This document shows, piece by piece, positions 1 through 9,279 of a stretch of DNA of 64,000 nucleotides. The DNA comes from Synechococcus sp. PROS-9-1. Lineage in GTDB: Bacteria > Cyanobacteriota > Cyanobacteriia > PCC-6307 > Cyanobiaceae. Within the stretch, counting starts at the first letter, position 1; each line of letters starts with the position of its first letter. The position numbers and the translations under genes were made by a program. The stretch spans positions 1,178,001-1,242,000 of the forward strand of contig NZ_CP047961.1 of NCBI RefSeq assembly GCF_014279775.1. The letters run 5' to 3'. The notes below the pieces were generated by a model. It did no database searches. It worked only from the letters and a program-made list of their open reading frames with translations, and was not told the DNA's origin.

Positions 1-675
1 AGCTGCCTGCATCAACCCAGTGGCGCCCTGTTGATTACGGATGCCCTAGTGGGCATTCACGCCTCACCACCCGCGATCTTTGATCGCGATCCCACGCCTC
101 TGCTGTTTCATGCGCGCGATCGGGGTGATCAACCCCTCACTGATTCGCCAGAGGCGCGCCGGCGTGGTTGGGCCCGGTTGGTGCTGTTTGCCTCCTATCT
201 CCGGCCCCATTGCTTGCACGTGCCGCCGATCGCCGAGCTGTTGCGTCATGCCTTCCGGCCAGGGTTGCGGTCATGGAAAACCCACTTCGGGGTGTATCCC
301 TTCGATTGGCAAACCGGCTGGCATGAAGATGCTGCGGCCTTAATGGGGGACGAAACCGCCAAGTTGCAGGTGGCTCCAGTGCTGGAACGGCTGGTGTTAC
401 CGCGAGCCCAACAAGCGATCAACACTTGGCTTCAAGAACTGGAATCCAAATCGAATCTGCGCTGGTTGATCCCCGCTCACTACAGCGCGCCGCTTGCGTT
501 TAGCACGCAACAGGCATCCGCGTTGCGATCGGAACTACAACAGAAAAACTGGGCACCCAATGAAGGAAATTGGACCTTCCTCAGTGGTATCGATCAGCGG
601 CTTTTAGAGCTTGGATTTGTGCCGAAAAATCCGTTAAAAAAGACTGATCTTTCTACAAACCAGTCCATCGATTAA
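1..675 (+). CDS. DUF4336 domain protein (5' end cut by window edge)
   Basis: The reading frame is open from base 1 and reads through ALLITDALVGI, so the gene starts before the window and only about 224 C-terminal residues are visible. The conserved pattern (early ITD motif, RxxGWxRLVLFASYLRP, a GVYPFDWQTGW block and PAHYSAP near the end) matches the cyanobacterial and plant DUF4336 family, which resembles metallo-beta-lactamase folds. No activity is established for the family. The nearby TTG at 31 is unlikely to be the true start because homology continues upstream of it. Confidence 0.75.
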   Translation, partial: SCLHQPSGALLITDALVGIHASPPAIFDRDPTPLLFHARDRGDQPLTDSPEARRRGWARLVLFASYLRPHCLHVPPIAELLRHAFRPGLRSWKTHFGVYPFDWQTGWHEDAAALMGDETAKLQVAPVLERLVLPRAQQAINTWLQELESKSNLRWLIPAHYSAPLAFSTQQASALRSELQQKNWAPNEGNWTFLSGIDQRLLELGFVPKNPLKKTDLSTNQSID

Positions 676-731
676 ACAATTGGAAATCATTCAAAGTGGG
701 CTATTGCAGCCTTAGACCAAAGCGAAAACAC

Positions 732-1094
732 TTAAAGATTGAGATCATCGTCTGGATTTACAGCCATTTCATCGTCAGCGAAAAGCGTTTCTTCTAATTC
801 CTTGCGCTGTTCCATCTGACGCAGAAAATATCCAGTCATCATCGCGGAAGCCAACATGTTCGCCAGGTTGTCGCGATTCGCCGTGACTTTCACCTCAAAC
901 TGCTCGCCGGGAAGCATGCCAAGTAAACCCTGCACGTTGTGGCGAATGATGTCTTGAATATCGTTGCTAGCTGAACGTGCCACACGCTGCAACACGTCCG
1001 GCGATTGGTCCTGGAGATATTGGATCAAGCTGTTAACGGGCTGGCCGTCCTGGCTATCCGTGGTTAGGAACTCTGGATTGAACATCCTGCCCAC
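732..1094 (-). CDS. DUF760 domain protein
   Basis: A 120-residue acidic protein. The block from NSLIQYLQDQSPDVLQRVA to the MTGYFLRQME segment (about residues 20-95) is the DUF760 pattern found in cyanobacteria and plastids. Function is unknown; a chloroplast relative is reported to be linked to protein turnover, but nothing here shows that. There is no signal peptide or membrane segment. An internal ATG three codons in gives MFNPEF as an alternative start. It ends convergently with the gene to its left and lies just downstream of lepB on the same strand. Confidence 0.75.
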   Translation of the reverse strand: MGRMFNPEFLTTDSQDGQPVNSLIQYLQDQSPDVLQRVARSASNDIQDIIRHNVQGLLGMLPGEQFEVKVTANRDNLANMLASAMMTGYFLRQMEQRKELEETLFADDEMAVNPDDDLNL

Positions 1095-1100
1095 CTGTCG

Positions 1101-1745
1101 TCAGTCGTTTGACCCTATCGCAGCTGCAATCTGCGACACCTCTGAATCTTGGTGTGAGAACCGAATCGGACCGAACCGGTTCAAGGGCCAATAACGCCAT
1201 ACCGCGGTTCCAATCACCCGCTCATCAGGCAGCGCTCCCCAAATATGGGAATCGAGGCTGGCATTGCGGTTGTCACCCAGCACCCAGTACTGCCCTTCCG
1301 GCACGCTCAGCGTCCCCTGGTCGTAATCCATCGCCGCAGGCTTCCAGTTTTCTGGCACTGGAGTGTTGTTGCGCAGCAACTGGCCGCCACGCACTTCAAT
1401 CGTGTCTCCAGGCCGTCCAACCACACGCTTGATTAGGGCAGCATTGGCGTCGTAGCCAGCCTCCACAAGCTGGGGGGGCACGGCAAACACCACGATTTGG
1501 TCCAGGCCAATCGGTTTGTGGCGCTGCCGATTGAGCCGAGGTGTGATTTTCTCCACCAGGATCCGGTCTTGCAACTGCAAGGTGGGCAACATCGAACCGG
1601 AAGGAATCCAGCGGGGTTCGATCACCTGCCAACGCAGGAGCAGGGCCAACGCCACCCACACCAGCAGACCTTTCCAACTGTTGCGCTTGGGTTCTGAGTT
1701 GGGAGTGGGTGCCATGGCAGGTTCTGCGTTAGCCGAGGATCGCAT
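1101..1745 (-). CDS. lepB: signal peptidase I
   Basis: Type I leader peptidase, which cleaves signal peptides from exported proteins at the membrane. With the ATG at 1745 the protein has 214 residues: one N-terminal membrane segment (about 25-38), the catalytic serine in PSGSMLPTL (Ser51), the general-base lysine in ALIKRVVGRPGD (Lys106), and the conserved GQYWVLGDNRNASLDSHIWG box near residue 160. A second in-frame ATG at 1715 gives a shorter form; the open frame up to 1871 would run far into menD on the other strand and is not believed. It is divergent from menD with overlapping 5' regions, and seven bases separate it from the DUF760 gene downstream. Confidence 0.93.
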   Translation of the reverse strand: MRSSANAEPAMAPTPNSEPKRNSWKGLLVWVALALLLRWQVIEPRWIPSGSMLPTLQLQDRILVEKITPRLNRQRHKPIGLDQIVVFAVPPQLVEAGYDANAALIKRVVGRPGDTIEVRGGQLLRNNTPVPENWKPAAMDYDQGTLSVPEGQYWVLGDNRNASLDSHIWGALPDERVIGTAVWRYWPLNRFGPIRFSHQDSEVSQIAAAIGSND

Positions 1746-1801
1746 TAGCCATCGCCGATTCCCTGACTCAGGCCCTCGCCAATCTGCAGGCTGCTGTCCT
1801 G

Positions 1802-3535
1802 TTGCTCCAGACCCTGCAGCAACAGGGTCTACGCCACGTGGTGCTTTGTCCTGGCAGTCGCTCCGGTCCATTAGCCCTTGCCGCCGCTGGCTTAAAGCGC
1901 TCTGGGCTGATCACGCTCAGTACGGCGATCGATGAACGCTCTGCTGGATTTCATGCCCTCGGTCGCTCCACCGCCTCTGGTGTGGCCACGGCCGTGATCA
2001 CCACCTCCGGAACAGCGGTGGCCAATCTTCTCCCCGCAGCCGTTGAAGCGGATCGCTCCAGCCAACCCCTGCTGCTGATCAGCGCCGATCGGCCTCTACG
2101 GCTCAAAAACAAAGGGGCCAACCAAACCGTGAATCAGGAAGCCTTCCTCACCCCGGTGTGCCGCTGGTGTGGGTCAGGTCCCTTGGATGGCCTCAACACA
2201 GGGCTAGATCACGAGCTGCGAGCCCTGGCTCAGAACGCCTGGCGGCATCTGCATCAGCAGCCCGGACCTGTGCATCTCAACGTTCCCTTTGAAGAGCCCC
2301 TGCTTCCGGATCTGAATCAGCAGTACGCGTTTTGGAATCAATGGAACCGTTCAGAGCCTGAGGCCATCACCCACACCCCTGAGCTCTGGACGCCAGCGAG
2401 CAACAATGCTGCGCCAGCACTCGATCCTGACCAACCAGGTGTGATCGTTGCCGGGCCCTGGCGAGGCCTGAGCTCCACGCTTGAGCCCTATCAAGCCGCC
2501 TTAATCGCTTGGCAACAGCGCAGTGGCTGGCCCGTGCTCGCCGATCCACTCGCCGCGAGCCCGAATGGCTTAAGTGGCGTGATTCGCTACTGGGATCTGC
2601 TGCTCCCCCATGGTTTGAGCCAGCTGCCCGCCAACACCCAGGTGCTGCGCCTGGGCTCAATGCCGGCCAGTCGACGCCTGGAGGCCTGGCTTGAGAGCCA
2701 GCAGGGACCACAGCTGTTAATCACAGAAGCTGATCCACGGCCCCTCGATCCGCTCGAAATCGCCCAGCAATGGAGCGGCGGCTTGTCGCAATGGTGGCAA
2801 CAGCTCAGCCCCCAGCTCAACGCCATTCCAGCTGGTTCCTGTGCTCCAACCCCTCAAACACGGTCGGTGCTTGAGAGCTGGGAAAACGCAGATGCTGCTG
2901 TTGGCAAGCGCCTCTCTGCCCTGCTGCCGATCCAGGGAGCCGCCAATGAACCCGCCTTGATGGTTGCCCTGGCGCAGCTGTTGCCAGCTGCGCTGCCTGT
3001 GATGCTCGCTGCCAGCAGCCCTGTTCGTGATTGGCAAGCCTTTGCCGCAGGCGATACCGGCCGCCGGCGCTGTTTCAGCTTTCGGGGAGCCTCCGGCATC
3101 GATGGCACCCTTTCCCTGGCCCTGGGCTTAGCGGCCGAGCTCGGTCCAACAGTGCTGATCACAGGTGATCTAGCTCTGTTGCATGACAGCAATGGCTGGC
3201 TCCTGGCCAGCGCTGCCCAGCTGCCCCTGTTTGTGCTGTTGATCGACAACGCCGGCGGCGGCATTTTCGAACAGCTGCCGATCGAAACCACCCCCAGCGA
3301 TGGCTTTGATCAGCTGTTTGCGATGCCCCAACGGGTGGACCCACTGGCCCTGGCGGCAGCCCATTCCATCCCCGTGCGTCAGCTCGCCTGCCTCGATGAT
3401 CTCCCCACCGCTCTGGAATGGGGATTGGCGAGTCCTAGACCAGCACTCCTGCGGGTTTGCACCGATCGCCGCAGCGACGCCAAGCTTCGCCGCGATCTGC
3501 GTGAGGCGGTACAACAGAGAAGCAGCCTTTCCTGA
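1802..3535 (+). CDS. menD: 2-succinyl-5-enolpyruvyl-6-hydroxy-3-cyclohexene-1-carboxylate synthase
   Basis: Thiamine diphosphate enzyme that adds succinic semialdehyde to isochorismate in phylloquinone synthesis, which supplies photosystem [15 protein letters not shown] and [16 protein letters not shown] mark the N-terminal domain, and [12 protein letters not shown] with [11 protein letters not shown] the TPP-binding domain. The start is unclear. From the TTG at 1802 only 15 residues precede CPGSRS, whereas family members usually have about 30. The frame is open back to a stop at 1730 (TAG) but holds no ATG, GTG or TTG upstream, only ATC (1739, 1751) and CTG (1763). menB follows five bases after the stop, forming an operon. 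Confidence 0.92.
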   Translation: MLQTLQQQGLRHVVLCPGSRSGPLALAAAGLKRSGLITLSTAIDERSAGFHALGRSTASGVATAVITTSGTAVANLLPAAVEADRSSQPLLLISADRPLRLKNKGANQTVNQEAFLTPVCRWCGSGPLDGLNTGLDHELRALAQNAWRHLHQQPGPVHLNVPFEEPLLPDLNQQYAFWNQWNRSEPEAITHTPELWTPASNNAAPALDPDQPGVIVAGPWRGLSSTLEPYQAALIAWQQRSGWPVLADPLAASPNGLSGVIRYWDLLLPHGLSQLPANTQVLRLGSMPASRRLEAWLESQQGPQLLITEADPRPLDPLEIAQQWSGGLSQWWQQLSPQLNAIPAGSCAPTPQTRSVLESWENADAAVGKRLSALLPIQGAANEPALMVALAQLLPAALPVMLAASSPVRDWQAFAAGDTGRRRCFSFRGASGIDGTLSLALGLAAELGPTVLITGDLALLHDSNGWLLASAAQLPLFVLLIDNAGGGIFEQLPIETTPSDGFDQLFAMPQRVDPLALAAAHSIPVRQLACLDDLPTALEWGLASPRPALLRVCTDRRSDAKLRRDLREAVQQRSSLS

Positions 3536-3540
3536 TCGCC

Positions 3541-4416
3541 ATGTCAGAGCCCTTCATCCGACAGGTGCTCCCAGGATCCAGCGGGGTGAACTGGCAGCCC
3601 TGGGGAACCTACGAAGATGTGCTGCTGGATCGCTGTGATGAGGGCATCGCCCGTTTAGCGATCAATCGCCCCAGCAAACGCAATGCTTTCCGGCCCCGCA
3701 CGGTCTCAGAGCTCTGTGACGCCTTTGCCCGGATCCGCGATGACAGCCGCATCGGGGTGGTTCTGCTCACCGGTGTGGGCCCCGCTGCTGATGGTGGCTA
3801 TGCCTTTTGTTCAGGTGGCGATCAAAGCGTGCGCGGCGATGGGGGCTATCTCGACGAAACAGGCCTGCCCCGCCTCAACGTGCTCGACCTTCAACGCATC
3901 ATTCGCAGCCTGCCCAAGGTGGTGATCGCTCTGGTGGCGGGGTATGCGATCGGTGGCGGGCAGGTGCTGCATCTGCTCTGCGACCTCAGCCTGGCGGCAG
4001 AGAACGCTGTTTTTGGTCAAACCGGGCCACGGGTTGGCAGTTTTGATGGCGGCTTTGGTGCCGGCTATCTGGCTCGCGTGGTGGGCCAGCGCAAAGCCAA
4101 GGAGATCTGGTTCCTCTGCCATCAATACGGCGCCGACGAGGCACTAGGCATGGGCCTTGTGAATGCTGTTGTTCCTTTAGACGCCCTCGAGGCCGAAGGG
4201 GTGCGTTGGGCCAAAGAGGTGCTGCAACACAGCCCTACCGCAATTCGCTGCCTCAAAGCAGCCTTTAACGCTGAAACCGATGGCTTGGCTGGCATCCAGG
4301 AGTTGGCCGGGCAGGCCACCCATCTCTTCTATCGAACCGAGGAGGGGCAAGAGGGCCGCAATGCCTTCCTGGAAAAACGCAATCCTGATTTTTCCGACAC
4401 CCCATGGCTGCCATAG
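3541..4416 (+). CDS. menB: 1,4-dihydroxy-2-naphthoyl-CoA synthase
   Basis: Crotonase-fold enzyme that closes the naphthoquinone ring from o-succinylbenzoyl-CoA in phylloquinone synthesis. The 291 residues carry the family motifs [28 protein letters not shown] (substrate loop), [20 protein letters not shown] (oxyanion hole) and [12 protein letters not shown]. Length is typical for cyanobacterial MenB. The ATG at 3541 follows the menD stop by five bases, so the two genes are very probably cotranscribed and translationally linked. Confidence 0.96.
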   Translation: MSEPFIRQVLPGSSGVNWQPWGTYEDVLLDRCDEGIARLAINRPSKRNAFRPRTVSELCDAFARIRDDSRIGVVLLTGVGPAADGGYAFCSGGDQSVRGDGGYLDETGLPRLNVLDLQRIIRSLPKVVIALVAGYAIGGGQVLHLLCDLSLAAENAVFGQTGPRVGSFDGGFGAGYLARVVGQRKAKEIWFLCHQYGADEALGMGLVNAVVPLDALEAEGVRWAKEVLQHSPTAIRCLKAAFNAETDGLAGIQELAGQATHLFYRTEEGQEGRNAFLEKRNPDFSDTPWLP

Positions 4417-4459
4417 CCGAAGGAGTCGCTAAAAAGAGAAACCTGTTTCACCTCGTCCG

Positions 4460-5166
4460 ATGCGTTGTCACAAGCATGCAAGGACGATGGCGATGCCTGC
4501 CGCGCTGCTCGCCGCCTCGCTGCTCGTTGGAACGGTGGGGGTTGCCTCAGCGCAAGAGGTGGGCGGAAACCGTACAAGAGAGGTCAAGGGCGAGATTTTG
4601 GTGGAGGCTCCAGAGGAGGGTCCAGAGGAGGATCCAAAACGCAAATCCGATCCGATCCCGCCCCTGGCGATGCCAGTGAGCGATGCCGCCTCGCTGGCCC
4701 GTGTTCCGAGCGATGTGATGGAGCGTGATGGGCTGCAGCTCGTGATCGACCGCAAGCACCATCAGCTCCTGGTGTTGAGGGATGGCCGCATGACACGCCG
4801 GTATCCAGCGGCGGTGGGAACCACAGGTTGGGAGACCCCTGCCGGACGCTTTCGAGTGTTTGAAAAGGTGAAGGAGCCGGTGTGGACCCATCCGGTGAGC
4901 GGTGAACTTGTGGAGGCTGAAAGCGAAAAAACCCGCTGGGATCACGCTGGATTGGCTTCTACCGCGACTGCAATGGACGCTCTGGTTGGGACGGCGAGCA
5001 ATACCTAGATATCAATGGCTGCACCGTGGCCGGATTCCATGGCCCCCCCTATCGCTGGACCGTTGGACGGGCCGTTTCCCATGGCTGCGTGCGCCTGTAT
5101 GAAGAGAACGTTCAGGAGGTGTTCAATCTCGTCAGCGTTGGAACTCAGGTGATCGTGCTTCCCTAA
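4460..5166 (+). pseudogene. L,D-transpeptidase (YkuD family), frameshifted
   Basis: Secreted peptidoglycan-crosslinking enzyme split over two frames. The first frame (4460-5008) begins with a signal peptide (MAMPAALLAASLL to VASAQ), then enters the YkuD domain at LQLVIDRKHHQLLVLRDG and PAGRFRVFEKV. After codon SEK near 4925-4931 the family sequence continues in the -1 frame as NPLGSRWIGFYRDC and reaches HGPPYRWTVGRA, the catalytic SHGCVRL and a TAA at 5164. The switch sits in a run of six A (4926-4931); one more A would restore a 236-residue protein. It may be a true mutation, a sequencing error in the homopolymer, or slippage. Without repair the catalytic Cys is lost. Confidence 0.85.
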
Positions 5167-5223
5167 AACGTTCATAAAGCGCTAATGCGTCTACAGTCTC
5201 GCGGCTTACAGGTTTGATCGTCC

Positions 5224-6780
5224 ATGCGCGTGCTCTTTGCCGCCGCCGAATGCGCCCCGATGGTGAAAGTCGGTGGGATGGGCGATGTGGTGGGATCCCT
5301 TCCCCCTGCCCTGAAGGCTCTGGGGCACGACGTTCGTTTGATCATGCCGGGATACGGCAAGCTCTGGTCTCGATTGGAGATCCCTACGGAACCGATCTGG
5401 CGAGGCCAGACGATGGGAACCGATTTTGCGGTCTTTGAGACCCGTCATCCCACCAATGGCCTCACCATTTATCTGGTAGGTCACCCCGTCTTTGATCCAG
5501 AACGGATTTATGGCGGAGAAGATGAAGATTGGCGCTTCACTTTTTTTGCCAGTGCTGCGGCTGAATTTTCCTGGAACGTCTGGAAGCCGAATGTTCTCCA
5601 TTGCCATGACTGGCACACCGGCATGATTCCGGTCTGGATGCACCAAGACCCCGAGATCAGGACCGTCTACACGATCCACAACCTCAAATACCAAGGCCCC
5701 TGGCGCTGGAAGCTGGATCGGATGACTTGGTGCCCTTGGTACATGCAGGGCGACCACACCATGGCGGCCGCCCTGCTCTACGCCGATGGCGTGAATGCAG
5801 TGTCACCCACGTATTCCAGAGAGATCCGCACCTCGGAATACGGCGAAAAGCTGGATGGGTTGCTCAATTACATCTCCGGCAAGCTGCGCGGCATCCTGAA
5901 CGGGATTGATCTAGAGGCCTGGAATCCAGCCACCGATCAGGCCTTACCCGCCACCTTCAGCGCCAATGATTTGTCGGGTCGCGCCCACAACAAGCAGGTG
6001 CTCCAAGAACGCATGGGTCTTGAAGTCAGATCTGATGCCTATCTGCTGGGCATGGTGAGCCGTCTGGTGGATCAAAAAGGCGTTGATCTGCTGTTGCAAG
6101 TGGCGGATCGCTTGCTCGCCTACACCGACACCCAGATCGTGGTGCTTGGCACCGGTGAGCGCGGCTTGGAGTCCGGTCTTTGGCAGATGGCCTCCCGCTA
6201 TCCAGGTCGCGTGTCCGTCTTCCTCACCTACGACGACGACCTCTCACGCTTGATTTACGCCGGCAGTGACGCCTTCCTGATGCCCAGTCGGTTTGAGCCC
6301 TGTGGGATCAGTCAATTGCTCGCCATGCGCTACGGATGCGTACCTGTCGTGAGAAATGTGGGTGGTTTAGTCGATACGGTTCCACCGCACGATCCTGCCC
6401 AGCACAGCGGCACTGGTTTCTGCTTCGATAGTTTCGATCCCGTGGACTTCTACACCGCCCTGGTGCGCTCCTGGGAAGCCTTTCGCCATCAAGACAGCTG
6501 GCGCGAACTGCAGCGAAGGGGCATGCAGCAGGACTACAGCTGGGCGCGTTCAGCCATGGAATACGACCAGATGTACAGGGAGGTCTGTGGCCTCAAGGAG
6601 CCAGGCCCCGATGCCGCTGCCGTTGAACAGTTTTCCCAAGGCCAAGATGCGGATCCCTCCTTGGCACCAGGCCAACGCGGGGCCCCAAGCAGCCTCCCTG
6701 AACAATCCACCGATGACCAGTCCAATGGACCAGGCTCACGTAACCCGCTAGCCAGACTGTTTGGCGGTCAGCGAGGCTAA
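5224..6780 (+). CDS. glgA: glycogen synthase (ADP-glucose)
   Basis: GT5 family alpha-1,4-glucan synthase, extending glycogen from ADP-glucose. The protein opens with [22 protein letters not shown], including the KVGG substrate-binding loop (Lys15). It later shows [31 protein letters not shown] and the C-terminal [18 protein letters not shown] box with its conserved Glu. The last 45 or so residues are a Pro/Gln/Ser-rich tail beyond the usual domain end, giving 518 residues. It stands 57 bases after the L,D-transpeptidase remnant and 18 bases before the next membrane protein gene. Confidence 0.96.
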   Translation: MRVLFAAAECAPMVKVGGMGDVVGSLPPALKALGHDVRLIMPGYGKLWSRLEIPTEPIWRGQTMGTDFAVFETRHPTNGLTIYLVGHPVFDPERIYGGEDEDWRFTFFASAAAEFSWNVWKPNVLHCHDWHTGMIPVWMHQDPEIRTVYTIHNLKYQGPWRWKLDRMTWCPWYMQGDHTMAAALLYADGVNAVSPTYSREIRTSEYGEKLDGLLNYISGKLRGILNGIDLEAWNPATDQALPATFSANDLSGRAHNKQVLQERMGLEVRSDAYLLGMVSRLVDQKGVDLLLQVADRLLAYTDTQIVVLGTGERGLESGLWQMASRYPGRVSVFLTYDDDLSRLIYAGSDAFLMPSRFEPCGISQLLAMRYGCVPVVRNVGGLVDTVPPHDPAQHSGTGFCFDSFDPVDFYTALVRSWEAFRHQDSWRELQRRGMQQDYSWARSAMEYDQMYREVCGLKEPGPDAAAVEQFSQGQDADPSLAPGQRGAPSSLPEQSTDDQSNGPGSRNPLARLFGGQRG

Positions 6781-6798
6781 TGCTGCAGGCAATTACGA

Positions 6799-7626
6799 AT
6801 GCAGGATTCCTTCGAACCGCAGTCCTCTGACAACGACAGCTCCCTCCCGGCTCCTTACAACAGTCCCTGGAAGGCCCTGGGCCAGGATCTGAGGGCCGTA
6901 AGCGCCGATCTGCGTCTTCGCGGCCAAGAGATCTGGCGCCGGAACCGCGAGGGAGATCTATCGGTTCCAGCGTTCTGGCCAGAGCAATTGACTGCATTGT
7001 TTTGGCCTGTGTTGCTTGGATTCAGCCTCGCAGTGCTGATCCTGGGCGGGATTCAATTGCGTCAGGCCCTTCAAAGCCAATCACCACCCTCACCGCCAGA
7101 GGTGGAGCGCGTACGCACAACCCCCTTCCCAGACGCACGTCCCCTACCCATCAGCAGCAGCCTCGAATCTGATCTCGACAACCAAGGCCTGCCGAAGGCA
7201 CCAATAGACCGCAACACCACCAGGCCCAGTGAGCCAGACAAGCTCATGGCAGCTGATGAACCCCCTGCGTTAAGCGACCTTGAATTCGAGCCGCCTTCTA
7301 CAGGAACAGATGCAGACCTGTTGCGCTTTGATCCTCTCCTTGAACTTCTGGCGGAAGAAGGCAGCACAGAGAGTGACCAGGAAACAGCACTGATTGTTTC
7401 GGCCCAACCCCAACCAGAGCGCAACGCTGTGATTCTGCAAATCGATGCTGCCGCTTGGATGCAACGGTCTCCTGAGCAACGCCAACAACTAGCCGAAACC
7501 TGGTGGAACCGACTGGAAGACCAGGGCTATGCCGATCTGCGTCTCGTGAATGCACAACAAGACCTACTGGCTCGACCCGCCAGGATCGGTGGAGGGATGA
7601 TCGTGTTCGATCCCAAGAGGGTTTAA
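6799..7626 (+). CDS. conserved single-pass membrane protein of unknown function
   Basis: A 275-residue protein that I cannot assign to a named family. About 65 cytoplasmic-type residues precede one strong membrane helix (FWPVLLGFSLAVLILGGI, roughly 70-90). A Pro/Ser/acidic linker follows, and then a compact C-terminal domain from about residue 200 (AVILQIDAAAWMQRSPEQRQQ to GGGMIVFDPKRV). It lies between glgA and murF on the same strand with only two bases before the murF start, so it is probably in the murF transcript; a link to envelope growth is only inference. Confidence 0.7.
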   Translation: MQDSFEPQSSDNDSSLPAPYNSPWKALGQDLRAVSADLRLRGQEIWRRNREGDLSVPAFWPEQLTALFWPVLLGFSLAVLILGGIQLRQALQSQSPPSPPEVERVRTTPFPDARPLPISSSLESDLDNQGLPKAPIDRNTTRPSEPDKLMAADEPPALSDLEFEPPSTGTDADLLRFDPLLELLAEEGSTESDQETALIVSAQPQPERNAVILQIDAAAWMQRSPEQRQQLAETWWNRLEDQGYADLRLVNAQQDLLARPARIGGGMIVFDPKRV

Positions 7627-7628
7627 AC

Positions 7629-8999
7629 GTGCTGGATCTGGCTGATCTCGTTTCGCTCTGGGGACCACCAAAACGGGGTGATGGCGCAGCGCCCAACCTC
7701 CAACAACGCTTAGGTCCTGTGTGCACAAACAGCCGACTGCTCGCTCCAAACGATTTTTTTGTGCCACTACGCGGTGAGCGCTTTGATGGCCATCGCTTCC
7801 TCGCCTCGGCCACTGAGCAAGGCGTCCAAGCCGCCGTTGTCGCCCGTGATAGCGACATCCCAGTACCGCTCAACTTGCTTCACTGGAGCGTGGACAACAC
7901 GCTGGAGGCCTACCAACAGATCGCCTGTTTGGTGCGACGCAACCTGAACAGACCTGTTGTGGCCGTAACAGGATCCGCCGGCAAAACCACCACAAGAGAG
8001 CTGATTCGTGCCGCATTAGCACCTCTTGGAGCCGTCCACGCCAGTATTGGCAACAACAACAACGACGTTGGTGTGCCACTCACCTTGCTCGGGGTAGACG
8101 AGCACCACGCTGCTGTTGTGGTGGAGATGGGAATGCGCGGGCCTGGTGAAATTGAACGCTTGTCGCGTTGTGCAGAACCAGACCTTGCCGTGATCACCAA
8201 TATCGGCACAGCGCATATAGGCCGCTTAGGCAGTCGAGAGGCGATTGCCTCAGCAAAGTGTGAGATCACTGCAGCCCTCTCAGCCGAGGGCCTTGTGTTG
8301 ATTCCAGCTGGAGATCCTCTCCTGGACGCAGCCCTGGCACGATCCTGGAGAGGTCGTGTGCGGCGTGTCGCGCTTGTCGGCGATACCAACGACTCTGGTC
8401 AAGCTGCTGATGATCTCGGCGACTACAACCCTGCAACGGGACAGATCCAACTGGGGGATCACACCTATCACTGCCCCCTGGAAGGGAGACACAATGCGCG
8501 CAATTTCATGCTGGCACTGGCCGTCGCCAACACCCTCGGCGTTTCACCCGCAGACCTTAAACAGCTCAATGTTGAGGTACCGGGGGGTCGCAATCGCCGG
8601 CGACAAATCGGTGCGTTAACGATTCTCGATGAGACGTACAACGCTTCACCGGAAGCAGTAATTGCGGCGTTGGATTTATTAGCAACTCAGCCAGGTCGAC
8701 GTTTTGCAGTACTTGGCACCATGTTGGAGCTCGGGCCAGACAGGGAGCGCTTGCATAAGGCGGTGGTCGATCACGCCACAACCTTGAAGCTTGATGGGCT
8801 GGTGGCTGTGGCCACTGGTTCGGAAGCCAAGGCCATGCGCGAAGCAAGTTCAGGTTTACCGCGGTTTCGGCAGGTGGAAACACCCGAACAGGCCGCTGGG
8901 CCGTTGATCGAGTGGCTCATGCCTGGCGACACCGTGCTTTTAAAAGCGAGTCGAGGGATTGCACTGGAGCGGTTGCTGCCGTTATTGCCACAGCTCTAG
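7629..8999 (+). CDS. murF: UDP-N-acetylmuramoyl-tripeptide--D-alanyl-D-alanine ligase
   Basis: Cytoplasmic Mur ligase that adds D-Ala-D-Ala to the peptidoglycan precursor. From the GTG at 7629 the protein has 456 residues: substrate-binding domain with TNSRLLAPNDFFVPLRG, ATP-binding P-loop VTGSAGKTTT (about 113-122), the SIGNNNNDVGVPLTLL loop, and the C-terminal domain with LDETYNASPEAVIAALD and VLGTMLELG. I chose the GTG because it immediately follows the upstream stop and gives the normal Mur N-terminus; the frame open back to 7503 overlaps the previous gene and has no homology. Confidence 0.95.
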   Translation: MLDLADLVSLWGPPKRGDGAAPNLQQRLGPVCTNSRLLAPNDFFVPLRGERFDGHRFLASATEQGVQAAVVARDSDIPVPLNLLHWSVDNTLEAYQQIACLVRRNLNRPVVAVTGSAGKTTTRELIRAALAPLGAVHASIGNNNNDVGVPLTLLGVDEHHAAVVVEMGMRGPGEIERLSRCAEPDLAVITNIGTAHIGRLGSREAIASAKCEITAALSAEGLVLIPAGDPLLDAALARSWRGRVRRVALVGDTNDSGQAADDLGDYNPATGQIQLGDHTYHCPLEGRHNARNFMLALAVANTLGVSPADLKQLNVEVPGGRNRRRQIGALTILDETYNASPEAVIAALDLLATQPGRRFAVLGTMLELGPDRERLHKAVVDHATTLKLDGLVAVATGSEAKAMREASSGLPRFRQVETPEQAAGPLIEWLMPGDTVLLKASRGIALERLLPLLPQL

Positions 9000-9000
9000 G

Positions 9001-9195
9001 TCAGGCAGCTCTAAGCGCATCCGCCTGGTCTTCGCAGCGGATCAAATCAATCGCATGGGGATGATCATGGATGTAGCGAATTTCCTCCATCGCCAAAACC
9101 CGCGCTTCAAAAGCATCGCCCGCATAAAAGCACTCTTCTTGATGATCACTACTCGCATCGCGATAGCGAACAGTGAAACGCTTGTGATTGGACAT
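9001..9195 (-). CDS. small conserved cyanobacterial protein
   Basis: A 64-residue soluble protein starting MSNHKRFTVRYRD and rich in charged and aromatic residues (SSDHQEECFYAGDAFEARVLAMEEIRYIHDHPH). It is convergent with murF, with only one base between the stops. The regular helix-strand appearance and good codon use support it as real, but I do not recognise a function. An upstream in-frame ATG at 9219 would add eight residues. Confidence 0.6.
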   Translation of the reverse strand: MSNHKRFTVRYRDASSDHQEECFYAGDAFEARVLAMEEIRYIHDHPHAIDLIRCEDQADALRAA

Positions 9196-9279
9196 GGGAC
9201 GAACAACCGGACGACCCACGCTTACGCATCAACGAACGTTGGCCAAGGGCAAGCTGTGAAAAAAGTCTGTTGATTCAGC

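Noticed and set aside
4926-4932. Programmed -1 frameshifting at A AAA AAC in the L,D-transpeptidase
   Set aside because: The upstream frame reads GAA AAA ACC, so the heptamer is out of register for tandem slippage; a missing A is simpler.
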